Assembly: GCF_014750685.1 (NCBI RefSeq)
Contig: NZ_JAAXGE010000010.1
Coordinates: 156,554 to 220,553 of the forward strand
Length of the DNA stretch: 64,000 nucleotides
Direction: 5' to 3'
Source: Bacteroides sp. GM023
Lineage (GTDB): Bacteria > Bacteroidota > Bacteroidia > Bacteroidales > Bacteroidaceae
Both the position numbers and the translations under genes were made by a program. This document shows, in pieces, positions 34,027 to 42,475 of this stretch. The notes below the pieces were generated by a model that was given only the letters and a program-made list of their open reading frames with translations, was not told where the DNA came from and ran no database searches. The first letter of the stretch is position 1. Each line of letters begins with the position of its first letter.

Positions 34027-34881
34027 TTATTCCGACAGATTATAAACATTTCCCTGCCGGATACATTTCAAATTGAGTGCACTGGCTATCAGGTTGGCAA
34101 CCACTTCCGGAGATTCATCTGAAAATTCAACAGTCAATCTGCGTTCTGCCAATACCGGTGAATCAACTTGAATCTGCAAACTGTCCGTACTCAAATTCAT
34201 TACTTTCAGAATATTGGCCAAAGGTTCGTCCTTAAAACGTATATGCTTAAAGAAACGACTCCAGTCTTCGGCTTCTTTATCGGTACGTTGTACTATCAAC
34301 TTCTGTGATTGTACAGTAACTGTTTCTCCAGCTTTTACATAACATTCCTGGTTTCCTTTTTTAAGGGAGACTCTCACTGTTCCCCTCTGCACGGACAAAC
34401 GGAATGGAGTATTCTCACCACTTTGCACACTGAAAGCTGTTCCCAAAACTTCGATTTTGGCTTGTTCCGTATTTATCCAAAAGGGTTGCCCCTGCTTCTT
34501 CGCTATATCAAAGAAAGCATTTCCTTCCAGGCTTACTTCCCGTTTATCCGCAATAAAATGTTTCGGATACAATAACGAGGTTTCTCCGGCCAAAAGCACA
34601 ACAGAACCGTCTTCAAGGGTGGTTGCCAATGTAAAGGCACTTTGATTTTCCTGCGTGAGCAGATTCGGTATAGGTTCTTTGAAGCCCGATACCCAATATA
34701 CCGCCCCGCATACAATGCCAATCAATACTGCGGCAACTACTCCATAGCGCATCCACGGCGAAAGTTTACGAGTACGGTGACCTTCATCAACTTTCGCAAG
34801 TAAATGGTCATTATCCAGCCGGTCGTACAATCGGTTCCAGGCTTTATCTGTCTTTATTTTATATATATCTGTTTTCATCAC
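34027..34881 (-). CDS. FecR-family anti-sigma factor
   Basis: 284 residues. A short cytoplasmic part (AWNRLYDRLDNDHLLAKVDE), one membrane span (MRYGVVAAVLIGIVCGAVYW, about 45-65), then the FecR domain (DGSVVLLAGETSLLYPKHF, VSLEGNAFFDIAKKQGQPFW, GTAFSVQSGENTPF, GTVRVSLKKGNQECYVKAGE) and a C-terminal STN-like DUF4974 part (RFKDEPLANILKVMNLSTD). It controls the ECF sigma factor encoded just upstream; the two genes overlap by 4 nt. The downstream STN protein is a plausible signalling partner. Confidence 0.94.
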   Translation of the reverse strand: MMKTDIYKIKTDKAWNRLYDRLDNDHLLAKVDEGHRTRKLSPWMRYGVVAAVLIGIVCGAVYWVSGFKEPIPNLLTQENQSAFTLATTLEDGSVVLLAGETSLLYPKHFIADKREVSLEGNAFFDIAKKQGQPFWINTEQAKIEVLGTAFSVQSGENTPFRLSVQRGTVRVSLKKGNQECYVKAGETVTVQSQKLIVQRTDKEAEDWSRFFKHIRFKDEPLANILKVMNLSTDSLQIQVDSPVLAERRLTVEFSDESPEVVANLIASALNLKCIRQGNVYNLSE

Positions 34882-35429
34882 TCCATGTGAATATAAATTT
34901 CAACTTCTTTTCGCAACGTCCGAAGGGCTTTGGTCATTTCGGCTTCCACTGTTTTGACCGAGAGGGAAAGCTGCGCGGCTATATCCATATACTTCCGCCC
35001 TTCCATACGATGCATTTCAAAAATCTGCCGCCTGCGGGCAGGCAATTTCTTAAGGATATTATTTATGATTTTCTGCAACTCCTCATATTCCATTTGCTGG
35101 TGAGGGTCTGTTGACTGCTCCGGACTGGAAGTAGCTAATACCGCTTCGCGATAGCGGCTTCGCACTTCCTCATGTTCACAATACTGAAGGGCCTGATTAC
35201 GTGTCGCCCTATACAGATAACTTTTGACGGACTGAAAAATCTGCAAATGTCCCTTTTCCTTCCAAAGTACATAAAAGAGCTCTTCGACTATTTCTTCCGC
35301 CACTGCCATTTGCCCGGTGATGCCTGCCGCATAGCAACAAAGAGGGAAATAATAAGAGCGGAAGAGGTCTTCAAACGCTTTTATGTCACCTTCCTTTATC
35401 TTTTTTAGTATGAGCAGTTCATTCAGCAT
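34878..35429 (-). CDS. ECF RNA polymerase sigma factor (FecI-like)
   Basis: 183 residues. Region 2 is visible as KIKEGDIKAFEDLFRSYYFP and VEELFYVLWKEKGHL, region 4 as LKKLPARRRQIFEMHRMEG and AAQLSLSVKTVEAEMTKALR. This is the Bacteroides ECF expansion type that pairs with FecR anti-sigma proteins. Overlaps the fecR-like gene by 4 nt. It would direct transcription of this operon and perhaps of the paralogous upstream gene at 35485-36744. Confidence 0.95.
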   Translation of the reverse strand: MLNELLILKKIKEGDIKAFEDLFRSYYFPLCCYAAGITGQMAVAEEIVEELFYVLWKEKGHLQIFQSVKSYLYRATRNQALQYCEHEEVRSRYREAVLATSSPEQSTDPHQQMEYEELQKIINNILKKLPARRRQIFEMHRMEGRKYMDIAAQLSLSVKTVEAEMTKALRTLRKEVEIYIHME

Positions 35430-35484
35430 ACGTGCTTCTTTTTATGATTGACCTCAAATATAAGAAAACTATCCCTATTTCATT

Positions 35485-36744
35485 CTAGTTAGATTGCTTT
35501 TTCAATTTATCTACTGCGTGTTCCAAAGATTCCGTAGGTTCGATTATATTATAATTCCCCCAAAAGTCTTCGCTCCAGTATTCATCCACTTTATCGTAGA
35601 ATATTTGGTTCATGCTGAAAGCTTCCTTGTTCGGTATAGTCTCCAATGAACCTTCTTTTCTATCGGTCACCACCATTTCTGAAGTTATCGCATAACTTGT
35701 AGAGAAAAGCTTCCGTTTCCAGTCACATTTAAAGCGGATCGTGTTGCGGATATAGTTCAGATAGGTTCTGCCATCCACATTTTTATAGGTAATCAGATAA
35801 GAGAGTTCTTGCGGCTTGAATCTCAAACCGAGCGGTTTCTTATAAAGGATAGCAGTGGTTGCCTTTGATTTATTCTGCATATCCAGGCTCATTTCAACAC
35901 GGGTAAATGACAGTCGTTCACGATCTATGTACAGCTTGCCATATAGTAAAGCATACATAAGAATTACTTTCGGACGGAAATTAATGACGTACTGCATACG
36001 ATTATCTATAAGAACGGATTCCGCCATCCAAAACTCATAGTTGTTCAATTCCTCAAAATCGAGTAATGCCTCGTTGTTTTTCACCACATCCAGCGTTACA
36101 CTCAGGTTAGGGCCGCCTATAACTTTTACAGCCAGCGTATCACTCGCCTTCTGACTAAGCAGACGACGACCTTTCATCACCCGTACTTTATCATAATTAA
36201 TATTCCTATTGGTATATGCAGTTTTTGAAACATCAAGCACAGCTTCCGATATACCGATATAACGCCGGCTTTTCTGCACAGTTTCCCGGTAGAATCCTGT
36301 AAGCATATCACGTTTATCACTGTAATTCTGCGGAATCTTACTGATAGCTTTCTCCACAATCAGGCGAGGATCACTGGCATACACTACGACTTCATTCAAC
36401 AGGTTGGCATGAGGTGTCATCCATACCGTCAATTTAGCAGGAGCTTCTTTCTCTATAGAGATATGACTATTGGCATAGCCGATATGAGAAATTTCCAGTT
36501 CGCGCGGCGCTTCCGTCTTCTTGATCTTCAAAGCAAATTCTCCTTCTGCATTCGTCACTGTACCAATATTACTACCATATACGGATACATTCACATTCTC
36601 CAGAGCTTTTTTATTTTGCTTATCCTTCACCAGACCAACGATGGTAAGATAATCCCCGGCATCTCCCTGCGCCCATACAGGAGAGCTACAAAGTAACAAA
36701 CATACTGCCAGCCATCCAACCAGGTGTTTTTCTAAATTCTTCAT
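35485..36744 (-). CDS. Carboxypeptidase-like regulatory domain secreted protein
   Basis: 419 residues. Signal peptide ending PVWAQ, carboxypeptidase-like regulatory domain (about 30-110: GLVKDKQNKKALENVNVSVY, ELEISHIGYANSH), then the same C-terminal alpha/beta domain as the 515-residue protein (DPRLIVEKAISKIPQNYSDK, YRETVQKSRRYIGISEAVLD, LYIDRERLSFTRVEMSLDMQ). It lacks the STN domain. The two paralogues flank the sigma/FecR pair, which suggests that both belong to the regulated pathway. Function unknown; probably periplasmic. Confidence 0.82.
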   Translation of the reverse strand: MKNLEKHLVGWLAVCLLLCSSPVWAQGDAGDYLTIVGLVKDKQNKKALENVNVSVYGSNIGTVTNAEGEFALKIKKTEAPRELEISHIGYANSHISIEKEAPAKLTVWMTPHANLLNEVVVYASDPRLIVEKAISKIPQNYSDKRDMLTGFYRETVQKSRRYIGISEAVLDVSKTAYTNRNINYDKVRVMKGRRLLSQKASDTLAVKVIGGPNLSVTLDVVKNNEALLDFEELNNYEFWMAESVLIDNRMQYVINFRPKVILMYALLYGKLYIDRERLSFTRVEMSLDMQNKSKATTAILYKKPLGLRFKPQELSYLITYKNVDGRTYLNYIRNTIRFKCDWKRKLFSTSYAITSEMVVTDRKEGSLETIPNKEAFSMNQIFYDKVDEYWSEDFWGNYNIIEPTESLEHAVDKLKKQSN

Positions 36745-36866
36745 ATTGGTTCTTTTTTAAAGGTAAATAATTTGCGTTTCTATATATAAGAGCGTTCGGA
36801 CGAGAAATACCCTATGACTTTTTAGAAAAAAAGAAAAAAGAAATGATTTCATATAAAAATAATATC

Positions 36867-36874
36867 TACATTTG
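36867..36874 (+). promoter_or_regulatory. Candidate -7 box before the 145-residue gene
   Basis: TACATTTG fits TAnnTTTG and lies only 8 nt before the ATG at 36883, so the transcript would have almost no leader. The -33 box is weak. Confidence 0.4.
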
Positions 36875-36882
36875 CGACCGTT

Positions 36883-37320
36883 ATGATGAAATACATATTC
36901 TGTATATTAGTAGGCATACTTCTGATTGGGGGATTTAACTCAATCTCCAATGAGGTACAGCAAGCATACCGGTCGGAAACCGGTAGTACCGGTATACAGA
37001 CCTGTATCCAAAAGCATTATTCCAAATCCAAAGCTACTATCAAACAGTTGGGAAAAGGAAAAAAACTCGCCAAACCACAGGAATACACCGGAAGGCAAGA
37101 TTATAAAACCAATAATGGAATTTTAACCCCATTCTCATTCCGGCATTTCTCCCCTCTAAAGATATTAAGATTCAACATACCTTCCGCCACTATCCGGATA
37201 TTAAGTGCTTTAAAGGTTCAGGTTCCTCAAAATCAATGGACAGGATTCTCCTACTATATCAATCTTATCAAATACTCTTATAGATACCATATCTATACAT
37301 TAGGGCGCATACTTATTTAG
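36883..37320 (+). CDS. Small secreted or membrane protein of unknown function
   Basis: 145 residues, not recognised. It begins with a signal-peptide-like hydrophobic stretch (YIFCILVGILLIGGF) and continues as a basic, low-homology sequence with TGIQTCIQKHYSKSKATIKQ and ILTPFSFRHFSPLKILRFNI. It is read divergently from the 419-residue gene and precedes the DedA gene. A -7 box just upstream supports expression. It may be a real small exported protein or a chance frame; conservation in related genomes is not visible here. Confidence 0.5.
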   Translation: MMKYIFCILVGILLIGGFNSISNEVQQAYRSETGSTGIQTCIQKHYSKSKATIKQLGKGKKLAKPQEYTGRQDYKTNNGILTPFSFRHFSPLKILRFNIPSATIRILSALKVQVPQNQWTGFSYYINLIKYSYRYHIYTLGRILI

Positions 37321-37458
37321 CCATTTTATATATTTTTCCGGCATAGAACTATCAAATCCTTCTATGTCTCACTTCCCGTTTACATCCGTAATCTCGTATA
37401 ATATGGATTGCAAACGGGTAAAACAGCATTTTTTCAAATAACAATCAAAATATATAAA

Positions 37459-38094
37459 ATGGACTTTATACTGGATTTTATACTCCACATAGACCAATAT
37501 ATGGTCACAATAGTGCGTGATTATCATGCCTGGACGTATGCCATCTTATTCGTTATCATCTTTTGTGAAACAGGATTAGTGGTCACCCCTTTTCTTCCGG
37601 GAGACTCGTTACTGTTTGTTGCGGGAGCTATCGCTGCCTTGCCGGATATGCCTATCGACGTACATATTCTCGCTATCATACTATTTGCCGCTGCCGTACT
37701 GGGAGACTCGTGTAACTACATGATAGGGCATTACTTCGGGCGAAGGCTTTTCAAGAATCCTAATTCTAAAATATTCAAACAAAGCCACCTGGATAAAACA
37801 CATGAGTTTTATAAGAAATATGGCGGAAAGACCATTATCCTGGCACGATTCATTCCTATAGTACGTACATTCGCTCCATTCGTCGCAGGAATGGGGAAGA
37901 TGAATTACTATTATTTTATGATGTATAATTTAGTTGGCGGAGCCATATGGGTAGCTATATTCTGCTATGCAGGCTATTTCTTCGGTGACCTTCCTTTTGT
38001 ACAGGAAAACCTGAAATTACTGATTGTGGCCATTATCTTCATATCCATATTACCTGCTATAATAGAAGTGGTACGAGCCAAACTGAAATCTTAA
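37459..38094 (+). CDS. DedA-family (VTT domain) membrane protein
   Basis: 211 residues from 37459 (MDFILDFILHID); an upstream in-frame ATG at 37408 adds 17 residues without support. About five hydrophobic segments. DedA signatures: ETGLVVTPFLPGDSLLF near the N-terminus and ARFIPIVRTFAPFVAGMGKM with the conserved F/R-P motif after the first re-entrant loop. Family members act as flippases or transporters recycling polyprenyl-phosphate or phospholipid carriers and support membrane homeostasis. Inner membrane. It stands 78 nt ahead of the DUF47-PiT pair on the same strand. Confidence 0.92.
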   Translation: MDFILDFILHIDQYMVTIVRDYHAWTYAILFVIIFCETGLVVTPFLPGDSLLFVAGAIAALPDMPIDVHILAIILFAAAVLGDSCNYMIGHYFGRRLFKNPNSKIFKQSHLDKTHEFYKKYGGKTIILARFIPIVRTFAPFVAGMGKMNYYYFMMYNLVGGAIWVAIFCYAGYFFGDLPFVQENLKLLIVAIIFISILPAIIEVVRAKLKS

Positions 38095-38171
38095 ACAGAC
38101 CAAACTATAATCTGTATTCATTTGTTACTTATATAGACACAGTAAAAAAACAATTTAAAGTTTTTACACTT

Positions 38172-38819
38172 ATGAAAAATTCTTTTTTTAGCCGGTTCAC
38201 ACCAAAGGAACCCAAGTTTTTCCCATTGTTGAAGCAACTGTCAGAAGTGCTTTCTGCGGCATCTGTCGTTTTAGTAGAGAGCCTGCAATATGACTTGCCG
38301 ACAGAACGTTCGGACTACTACAAAAAAATCAAAGACTTGGAGCGTGAAGGGGATCGGCTGACGCATTTGATTTTTGATGAACTGGGCACTACGTTTATCA
38401 CTCCTTTCGACCGGGAAGATATTCACGACCTGGCTTCCTGTATGGATGATGTTCTCGACGGAATAAACAGTTGTGCCAAACGAATCTCTATCTATAATCC
38501 CCGCCCCATCTCCGACAGTGGAAAAGAATTGAGCCGACTGATTCAGGAAGAATCCATATATATTTGCAAGGCTATGGACGAACTTGAGACATTCCGTAAA
38601 AAGCCCACCCTGCTCCGGGAGTATTGTTCTAAATTGCATGAGATCGAAAATCAAGCGGATGATGTATATGAGTTCTTTATCACCAAGCTCTTTGAGGAAG
38701 AAAAAGACTGCATCGAACTTATCAAGATTAAGGAAATCATGCATGAACTGGAAAAGACTACCGATGCCGCAGAGCATGTAGGCAAGATTCTGAAAAGTCT
38801 GATTGTAAAATACGCATAA
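38172..38819 (+). CDS. DUF47 / PhoU-like phosphate transport regulator
   Basis: 215 residues, all-helical, cytoplasmic: FFSRFTPKEPKFFPLLKQLS, IKDLEREGDRLTHLIFDELG, TTFITPFDREDIHDLASCMD with the acidic E/DxxxD pattern that binds metals in PhoU-like proteins, and EIENQADDVYEFFITKLFEE. DUF47 proteins are encoded with PiT phosphate transporters and are thought to control their activity. Stop and next start are 15 nt apart, so the two form an operon. Confidence 0.93.
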   Translation: MKNSFFSRFTPKEPKFFPLLKQLSEVLSAASVVLVESLQYDLPTERSDYYKKIKDLEREGDRLTHLIFDELGTTFITPFDREDIHDLASCMDDVLDGINSCAKRISIYNPRPISDSGKELSRLIQEESIYICKAMDELETFRKKPTLLREYCSKLHEIENQADDVYEFFITKLFEEEKDCIELIKIKEIMHELEKTTDAAEHVGKILKSLIVKYA

Positions 38820-38834
38820 AAGAAGCCGGAACAC

Positions 38835-39851
38835 ATGGAATTATTAGTGACTATTATTATCCTGGCTCTGATATTCGACTATATCAATGGCTTTCACGAT
38901 GCAGCAAATTCAATCGCTACAATCGTATCCACCAGGGTACTCACCCCCTTTCAAGCTGTCTTATGGGCAGCATTCTTCAACTTCGTCGCATTTTTCATCG
39001 CTAAATATATTATAGGTGGTTTCGGTATTGCGAATACGGTATCAAAGACCGTAGTAGAGCAGTATATTACTTTGCCGATCATACTGGCAGGAATTATTGC
39101 GGCTATTACCTGGAACTTGGTTACCTGGTGGAAAGGTATTCCCTCTTCCTCCTCGCATACCCTTATCGGCGGATTTGCCGGAGCTGCCATTATGGCTAAC
39201 GGATTTGAAGCTATTCAGCTGAATATCATCCTGAAGATAGCAGCTTTCATTTTCCTGGCTCCGTTTATCGGTATGGTCATTGCATTCGGATTCACCTTAT
39301 TCGTTCTTTATATCTGCCGGCGTGCACATCCCCACACAGCCGAACAATGGTTCAAGAGGTTACAGCTCGTATCCTCTGCTCTTTTCAGTGTAGGGCATGG
39401 GCTAAACGATTCACAGAAAGTAATGGGTATCATTGCCGCTGCTATGATAGCCGCTCATTCGATGGGATTGGGCATGGGGATAAACAGCATCAATGACCTT
39501 CCCGACTGGGTGGCCTTCTCCTGTTTTACGGCTATTTCACTAGGAACGATGTCCGGTGGCTGGAAAATAGTGAAAACAATGGGAACAAAAATTACAAAGG
39601 TAACGCCGCTGGAAGGGGTGATTGCCGAAACAGCAGGCGCTTTCACTCTCTACATCACGGAAATGCTGAAAATCCCCGTTAGTACTACACATACCATTAC
39701 GGGAGCAATCATCGGAGTAGGTGCAACCAAACGCCTTTCTGCTGTTCGTTGGGGAGTTACCAAAAGCCTGATGATTGCCTGGATTCTCACAATTCCGGTC
39801 AGCGGACTTCTAGCGGCTGGCATCTATTCTATTGTTTCTTTGTTCTTATAA
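38835..39851 (+). CDS. PiT-family inorganic phosphate transporter
   Basis: 338 residues, about ten membrane spans. The duplicated PiT signature is visible as FDYINGFHDAANSIATIVST near the N-terminus and FSVGHGLNDSQKVMGIIAAA in the second half, plus GIPSSSSHTLIGGFAGA and VSTTHTITGAIIGVGA. It carries phosphate, usually as a metal-phosphate complex, with H+ or Na+ across the inner membrane. Operon partner of the DUF47 protein. A terminator follows, then the junction to the accessory region. Confidence 0.95.
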   Translation: MELLVTIIILALIFDYINGFHDAANSIATIVSTRVLTPFQAVLWAAFFNFVAFFIAKYIIGGFGIANTVSKTVVEQYITLPIILAGIIAAITWNLVTWWKGIPSSSSHTLIGGFAGAAIMANGFEAIQLNIILKIAAFIFLAPFIGMVIAFGFTLFVLYICRRAHPHTAEQWFKRLQLVSSALFSVGHGLNDSQKVMGIIAAAMIAAHSMGLGMGINSINDLPDWVAFSCFTAISLGTMSGGWKIVKTMGTKITKVTPLEGVIAETAGAFTLYITEMLKIPVSTTHTITGAIIGVGATKRLSAVRWGVTKSLMIAWILTIPVSGLLAAGIYSIVSLFL

Positions 39852-39893
39852 AGTAGACTTTGGCTGATATTAGCAATCAATAATATCGAAAAC

Positions 39894-39930
39894 AAAAAGA
39901 GCTGAAAGTCAATGACCTTCAGCTCTTTTT
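39894..39930. terminator. Terminator after the PiT gene
   Basis: Inverted repeat with arms AAAAAGAGCTGAA and TTCAGCTCTTTTT, followed by T-rich sequence, at the end of the core-genome block. Usable in both directions. Confidence 0.88.
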
Positions 39931-40104
39931 TATATATCAATCGTTTATTTACTGATCTTATTTCACTTCCTCAAAGTCAGCATTATCTCAGTATGAGCAA
40001 CTTGCGTACACGTGTTACAATTATATCGCAAATCCGAAAATAAGCATCCATAAGCAACAACAACTCTTGACTGCAAAAATATAAAATTTTCCAATAAATA
40101 TCGT

Positions 40105-40151
40105 AATATAAACGCATAATAATCAAATCAATGGGCGATTTTATAGAATAT
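40105..40151. repeat. Left direct repeat flanking the S1-GHKL/helicase-PIN module
   Basis: About 47 bp that recur at 48255-48302 in the same orientation with one substitution in the first 30 bases, a G-run length change and a few differences at the end. It lies 17 nt past the helicase-PIN stop codon. The rest of the gap 39931-40168 holds nothing else recognisable. Confidence 0.8.
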
Positions 40152-40168
40152 ACAATTCGAATACATAA

Positions 40169-42463
40169 CTAATGCTTTAAGAAATCTTTAAGTGTAATAG
40201 TTGCAATTCTTAGTCCTTTCGCTTTTACTTGTAAGCCATTATCAGAAGTTAAAAGAATAGGATTTTCATTTTTAAATTTAAGTGCCACCGTTAATATGTT
40301 ATTATCTGGAGATTTTTTATTAAAATCATTTGGCAATAAGTCAGGATCAGAAAGCTCCATTGAGACATTCGGCTTATCCATTGCTTTATTTATCAATCGT
40401 AAAGCTGTTTCTACATTTTTTTTGTCTGTCGCATCAAGCTTAATTTTAAGTTTGTCCAACTCGTCTATAACTTTTGCAGACATAACAACTTGATAATGTC
40501 CATCAATCTTAGAAATAATATCTGGACAATTAACAAACACATTAGTGTCGATGATATATATATTCTTTTTTGTGGTTGACTTAACAGATTTTTGTTTTGA
40601 AGTCTCAAATTGCGAAAGATCAATTTTCCCTTTTAGATGCAAACTTACCCCGTTGCCTTCAATTATACTATCTTCAAGTTTATTTGAATCATCTTCCCTT
40701 CTTTCTGGTATAATACCAGAAGTTATTTTGACTAAGTACGAGCGAACATCTCTATGGCATGACGTATTGAGTATTGATTTATCCGCAACAATTATTGTCA
40801 GTTGTTTTGCACGACTTGTTGCAACATTAAACAGTGCTCTATCAAGAGACATTCCTATCATTGTGTTAGGAATATAATAGATACAAACATCGCAAGTCAT
40901 ACCTTGAACTCGTTCAACGGTGTCGATGAGAACATTGTTTTTGCTACCATATTTACTTATAAAACTATTCTGCAACATTCTAACTGCTGCACGAAATTTT
41001 GTTAATACTGCAATATTCAATTTAGGATAAGATGATAATAAATCATTAATAATTCTAATAGTGAAATCACAGCTACCTTTATCTGCTTTCTCACCGATAG
41101 GCATATCCTTAGGAACAAGAACTGTACCACCTTCCTTAGGAATATAGTGTATAGTAGTATTTACTAATTCATACTTAAAGTCAGCTACCGATTTAATAGG
41201 TGTATGATAGAAAATACTTGTCAAATCCGCAGATTTTTTCAATAAACGATGTGTTTCTGTTAAAATAAACGACTTGTAGTTAAAGTTCTCACAAAGTGTT
41301 ACAAAACCATTTGCAAGCATAGCGAAGTCGTTCCTCATAAGCGTTTCTTCGCTTAACAATACGATTGGCTGCATCTGGTTTTGATCACCAATCCATATGA
41401 CCTTTTGTCCAAGATTCTTACATGCAGCTATCATTCCAAACAAAGCCTGACTTGCCTCATCCATAATTACATAGTCAAATGGTTGTTCATAATAACTTTG
41501 TTTAGCCCAACCACTTGTATTATAGAATGTTGAGAGTGTCAAATTGCCAGAAATACATGTTACTTTTTTACTATCTATAGGACAAAGATTTTTGCAGGTA
41601 ATAAGTTCGTCAGAAGATACATTTGTTTTCATTACCCGCTTCTCAGAGAGGTATTTTTTTAGACTGTCCTTTTCTGCAAGTTCTATCAATGCTCTGTTAG
41701 TCATGGCAGTAACAAGCACACCACTATTTTGGCTCAGCAAATGTGCAACAAGTTCAGCCATAAGATAAGTTTTTCCAGTACCTGGAGGGCCCTGAAATAT
41801 CAGTTGAGAAGTGGATTCTAACGTCTTGACTATCTCTTCAACCTGTTCTTTATTTGAATTAATATGAATAGGATTCCATACAATAAGCTTCTTGTCAAAG
41901 TCCAAGATGTCCTTGGCTACCATATTTGTGTCGTTGTTGTTAACGACATCAATAAGGTTCTGATAATAATCCATTGGTGGCTCTTGAGGGCCAAGAACTA
42001 TTACACATCCTTCTTTGTTTTCTAGGAATTTAGCCATATCTATTGACAATCCAGTAAAACCACACAGTAAGAAACCATTGTCATCTGTTTTACCCTGCCA
42101 GACACAATGTACTTCCGAAAATTCGACTTGGTGACGACGCAAGTTACCCCAACTGATTTCTCCCCAATACCTTGGGATACTCATTTCTTTTTCTAATACG
42201 ACTGCAGTAAAATATTCATTCTTGCGTGGAATTCCTTTATCCTTCTTAAAACGAAGTATAAGTTGCCCAGAACCCAATACGTTACGGTCCGCATTATTGG
42301 AATCAGCCATTTTTAAGTCTAACTTTACAAACTGTGTAACATACACTTCATTATCTGTTAATAATGCTATTGCTTTAGAATTGAGTTTCTTTAAATATTC
42401 TTCGCTTATTGCTATAAGTTCTTTATCAAGAAATCTCTTATGTTGCTCTCTTGTATAATACAT
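40169..42463 (-). CDS. Superfamily 1 helicase with C-terminal PIN nuclease domain
   Basis: 764 residues, cytoplasmic. N-terminal ~200 residues are unassigned. Helicase core (COG1112/DNA2-NAM7 type): Walker A FQGPPGTGKTYLMAELVAHL (about 220-240), Walker B with DEAS (YVIMDEASQALFG, about 330-340), WIGDQNQMQPIV, ILTETHRLLKKS, and DRALFNVATSRAKQLTIIVA as motif VI. From about residue 634 comes a PIN domain: IYIIDTNVFVNC, SAKVIDELDKLK and ILLTSDNG keep the acidic residues expected for metal-dependent RNA cleavage. The fusion of an unwinding motor to an RNase suggests RNA-targeted defence or RNA quality control. The gene starts 12 nt after the S1-GHKL gene, so they form one operon. Confidence 0.85.
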   Translation of the reverse strand: MYYTREQHKRFLDKELIAISEEYLKKLNSKAIALLTDNEVYVTQFVKLDLKMADSNNADRNVLGSGQLILRFKKDKGIPRKNEYFTAVVLEKEMSIPRYWGEISWGNLRRHQVEFSEVHCVWQGKTDDNGFLLCGFTGLSIDMAKFLENKEGCVIVLGPQEPPMDYYQNLIDVVNNNDTNMVAKDILDFDKKLIVWNPIHINSNKEQVEEIVKTLESTSQLIFQGPPGTGKTYLMAELVAHLLSQNSGVLVTAMTNRALIELAEKDSLKKYLSEKRVMKTNVSSDELITCKNLCPIDSKKVTCISGNLTLSTFYNTSGWAKQSYYEQPFDYVIMDEASQALFGMIAACKNLGQKVIWIGDQNQMQPIVLLSEETLMRNDFAMLANGFVTLCENFNYKSFILTETHRLLKKSADLTSIFYHTPIKSVADFKYELVNTTIHYIPKEGGTVLVPKDMPIGEKADKGSCDFTIRIINDLLSSYPKLNIAVLTKFRAAVRMLQNSFISKYGSKNNVLIDTVERVQGMTCDVCIYYIPNTMIGMSLDRALFNVATSRAKQLTIIVADKSILNTSCHRDVRSYLVKITSGIIPERREDDSNKLEDSIIEGNGVSLHLKGKIDLSQFETSKQKSVKSTTKKNIYIIDTNVFVNCPDIISKIDGHYQVVMSAKVIDELDKLKIKLDATDKKNVETALRLINKAMDKPNVSMELSDPDLLPNDFNKKSPDNNILTVALKFKNENPILLTSDNGLQVKAKGLRIATITLKDFLKH

Positions 42464-42475
42464 TATATTTCTATT

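Noticed and set aside
38271..38834. Minus-strand frame of 187 codons
   Set aside because: It is fully antisense to the DUF47 gene, which has clear family motifs.
40105..40151. tRNA-type attachment site for the island
   Set aside because: No tRNA gene or fragment is present at either repeat copy.
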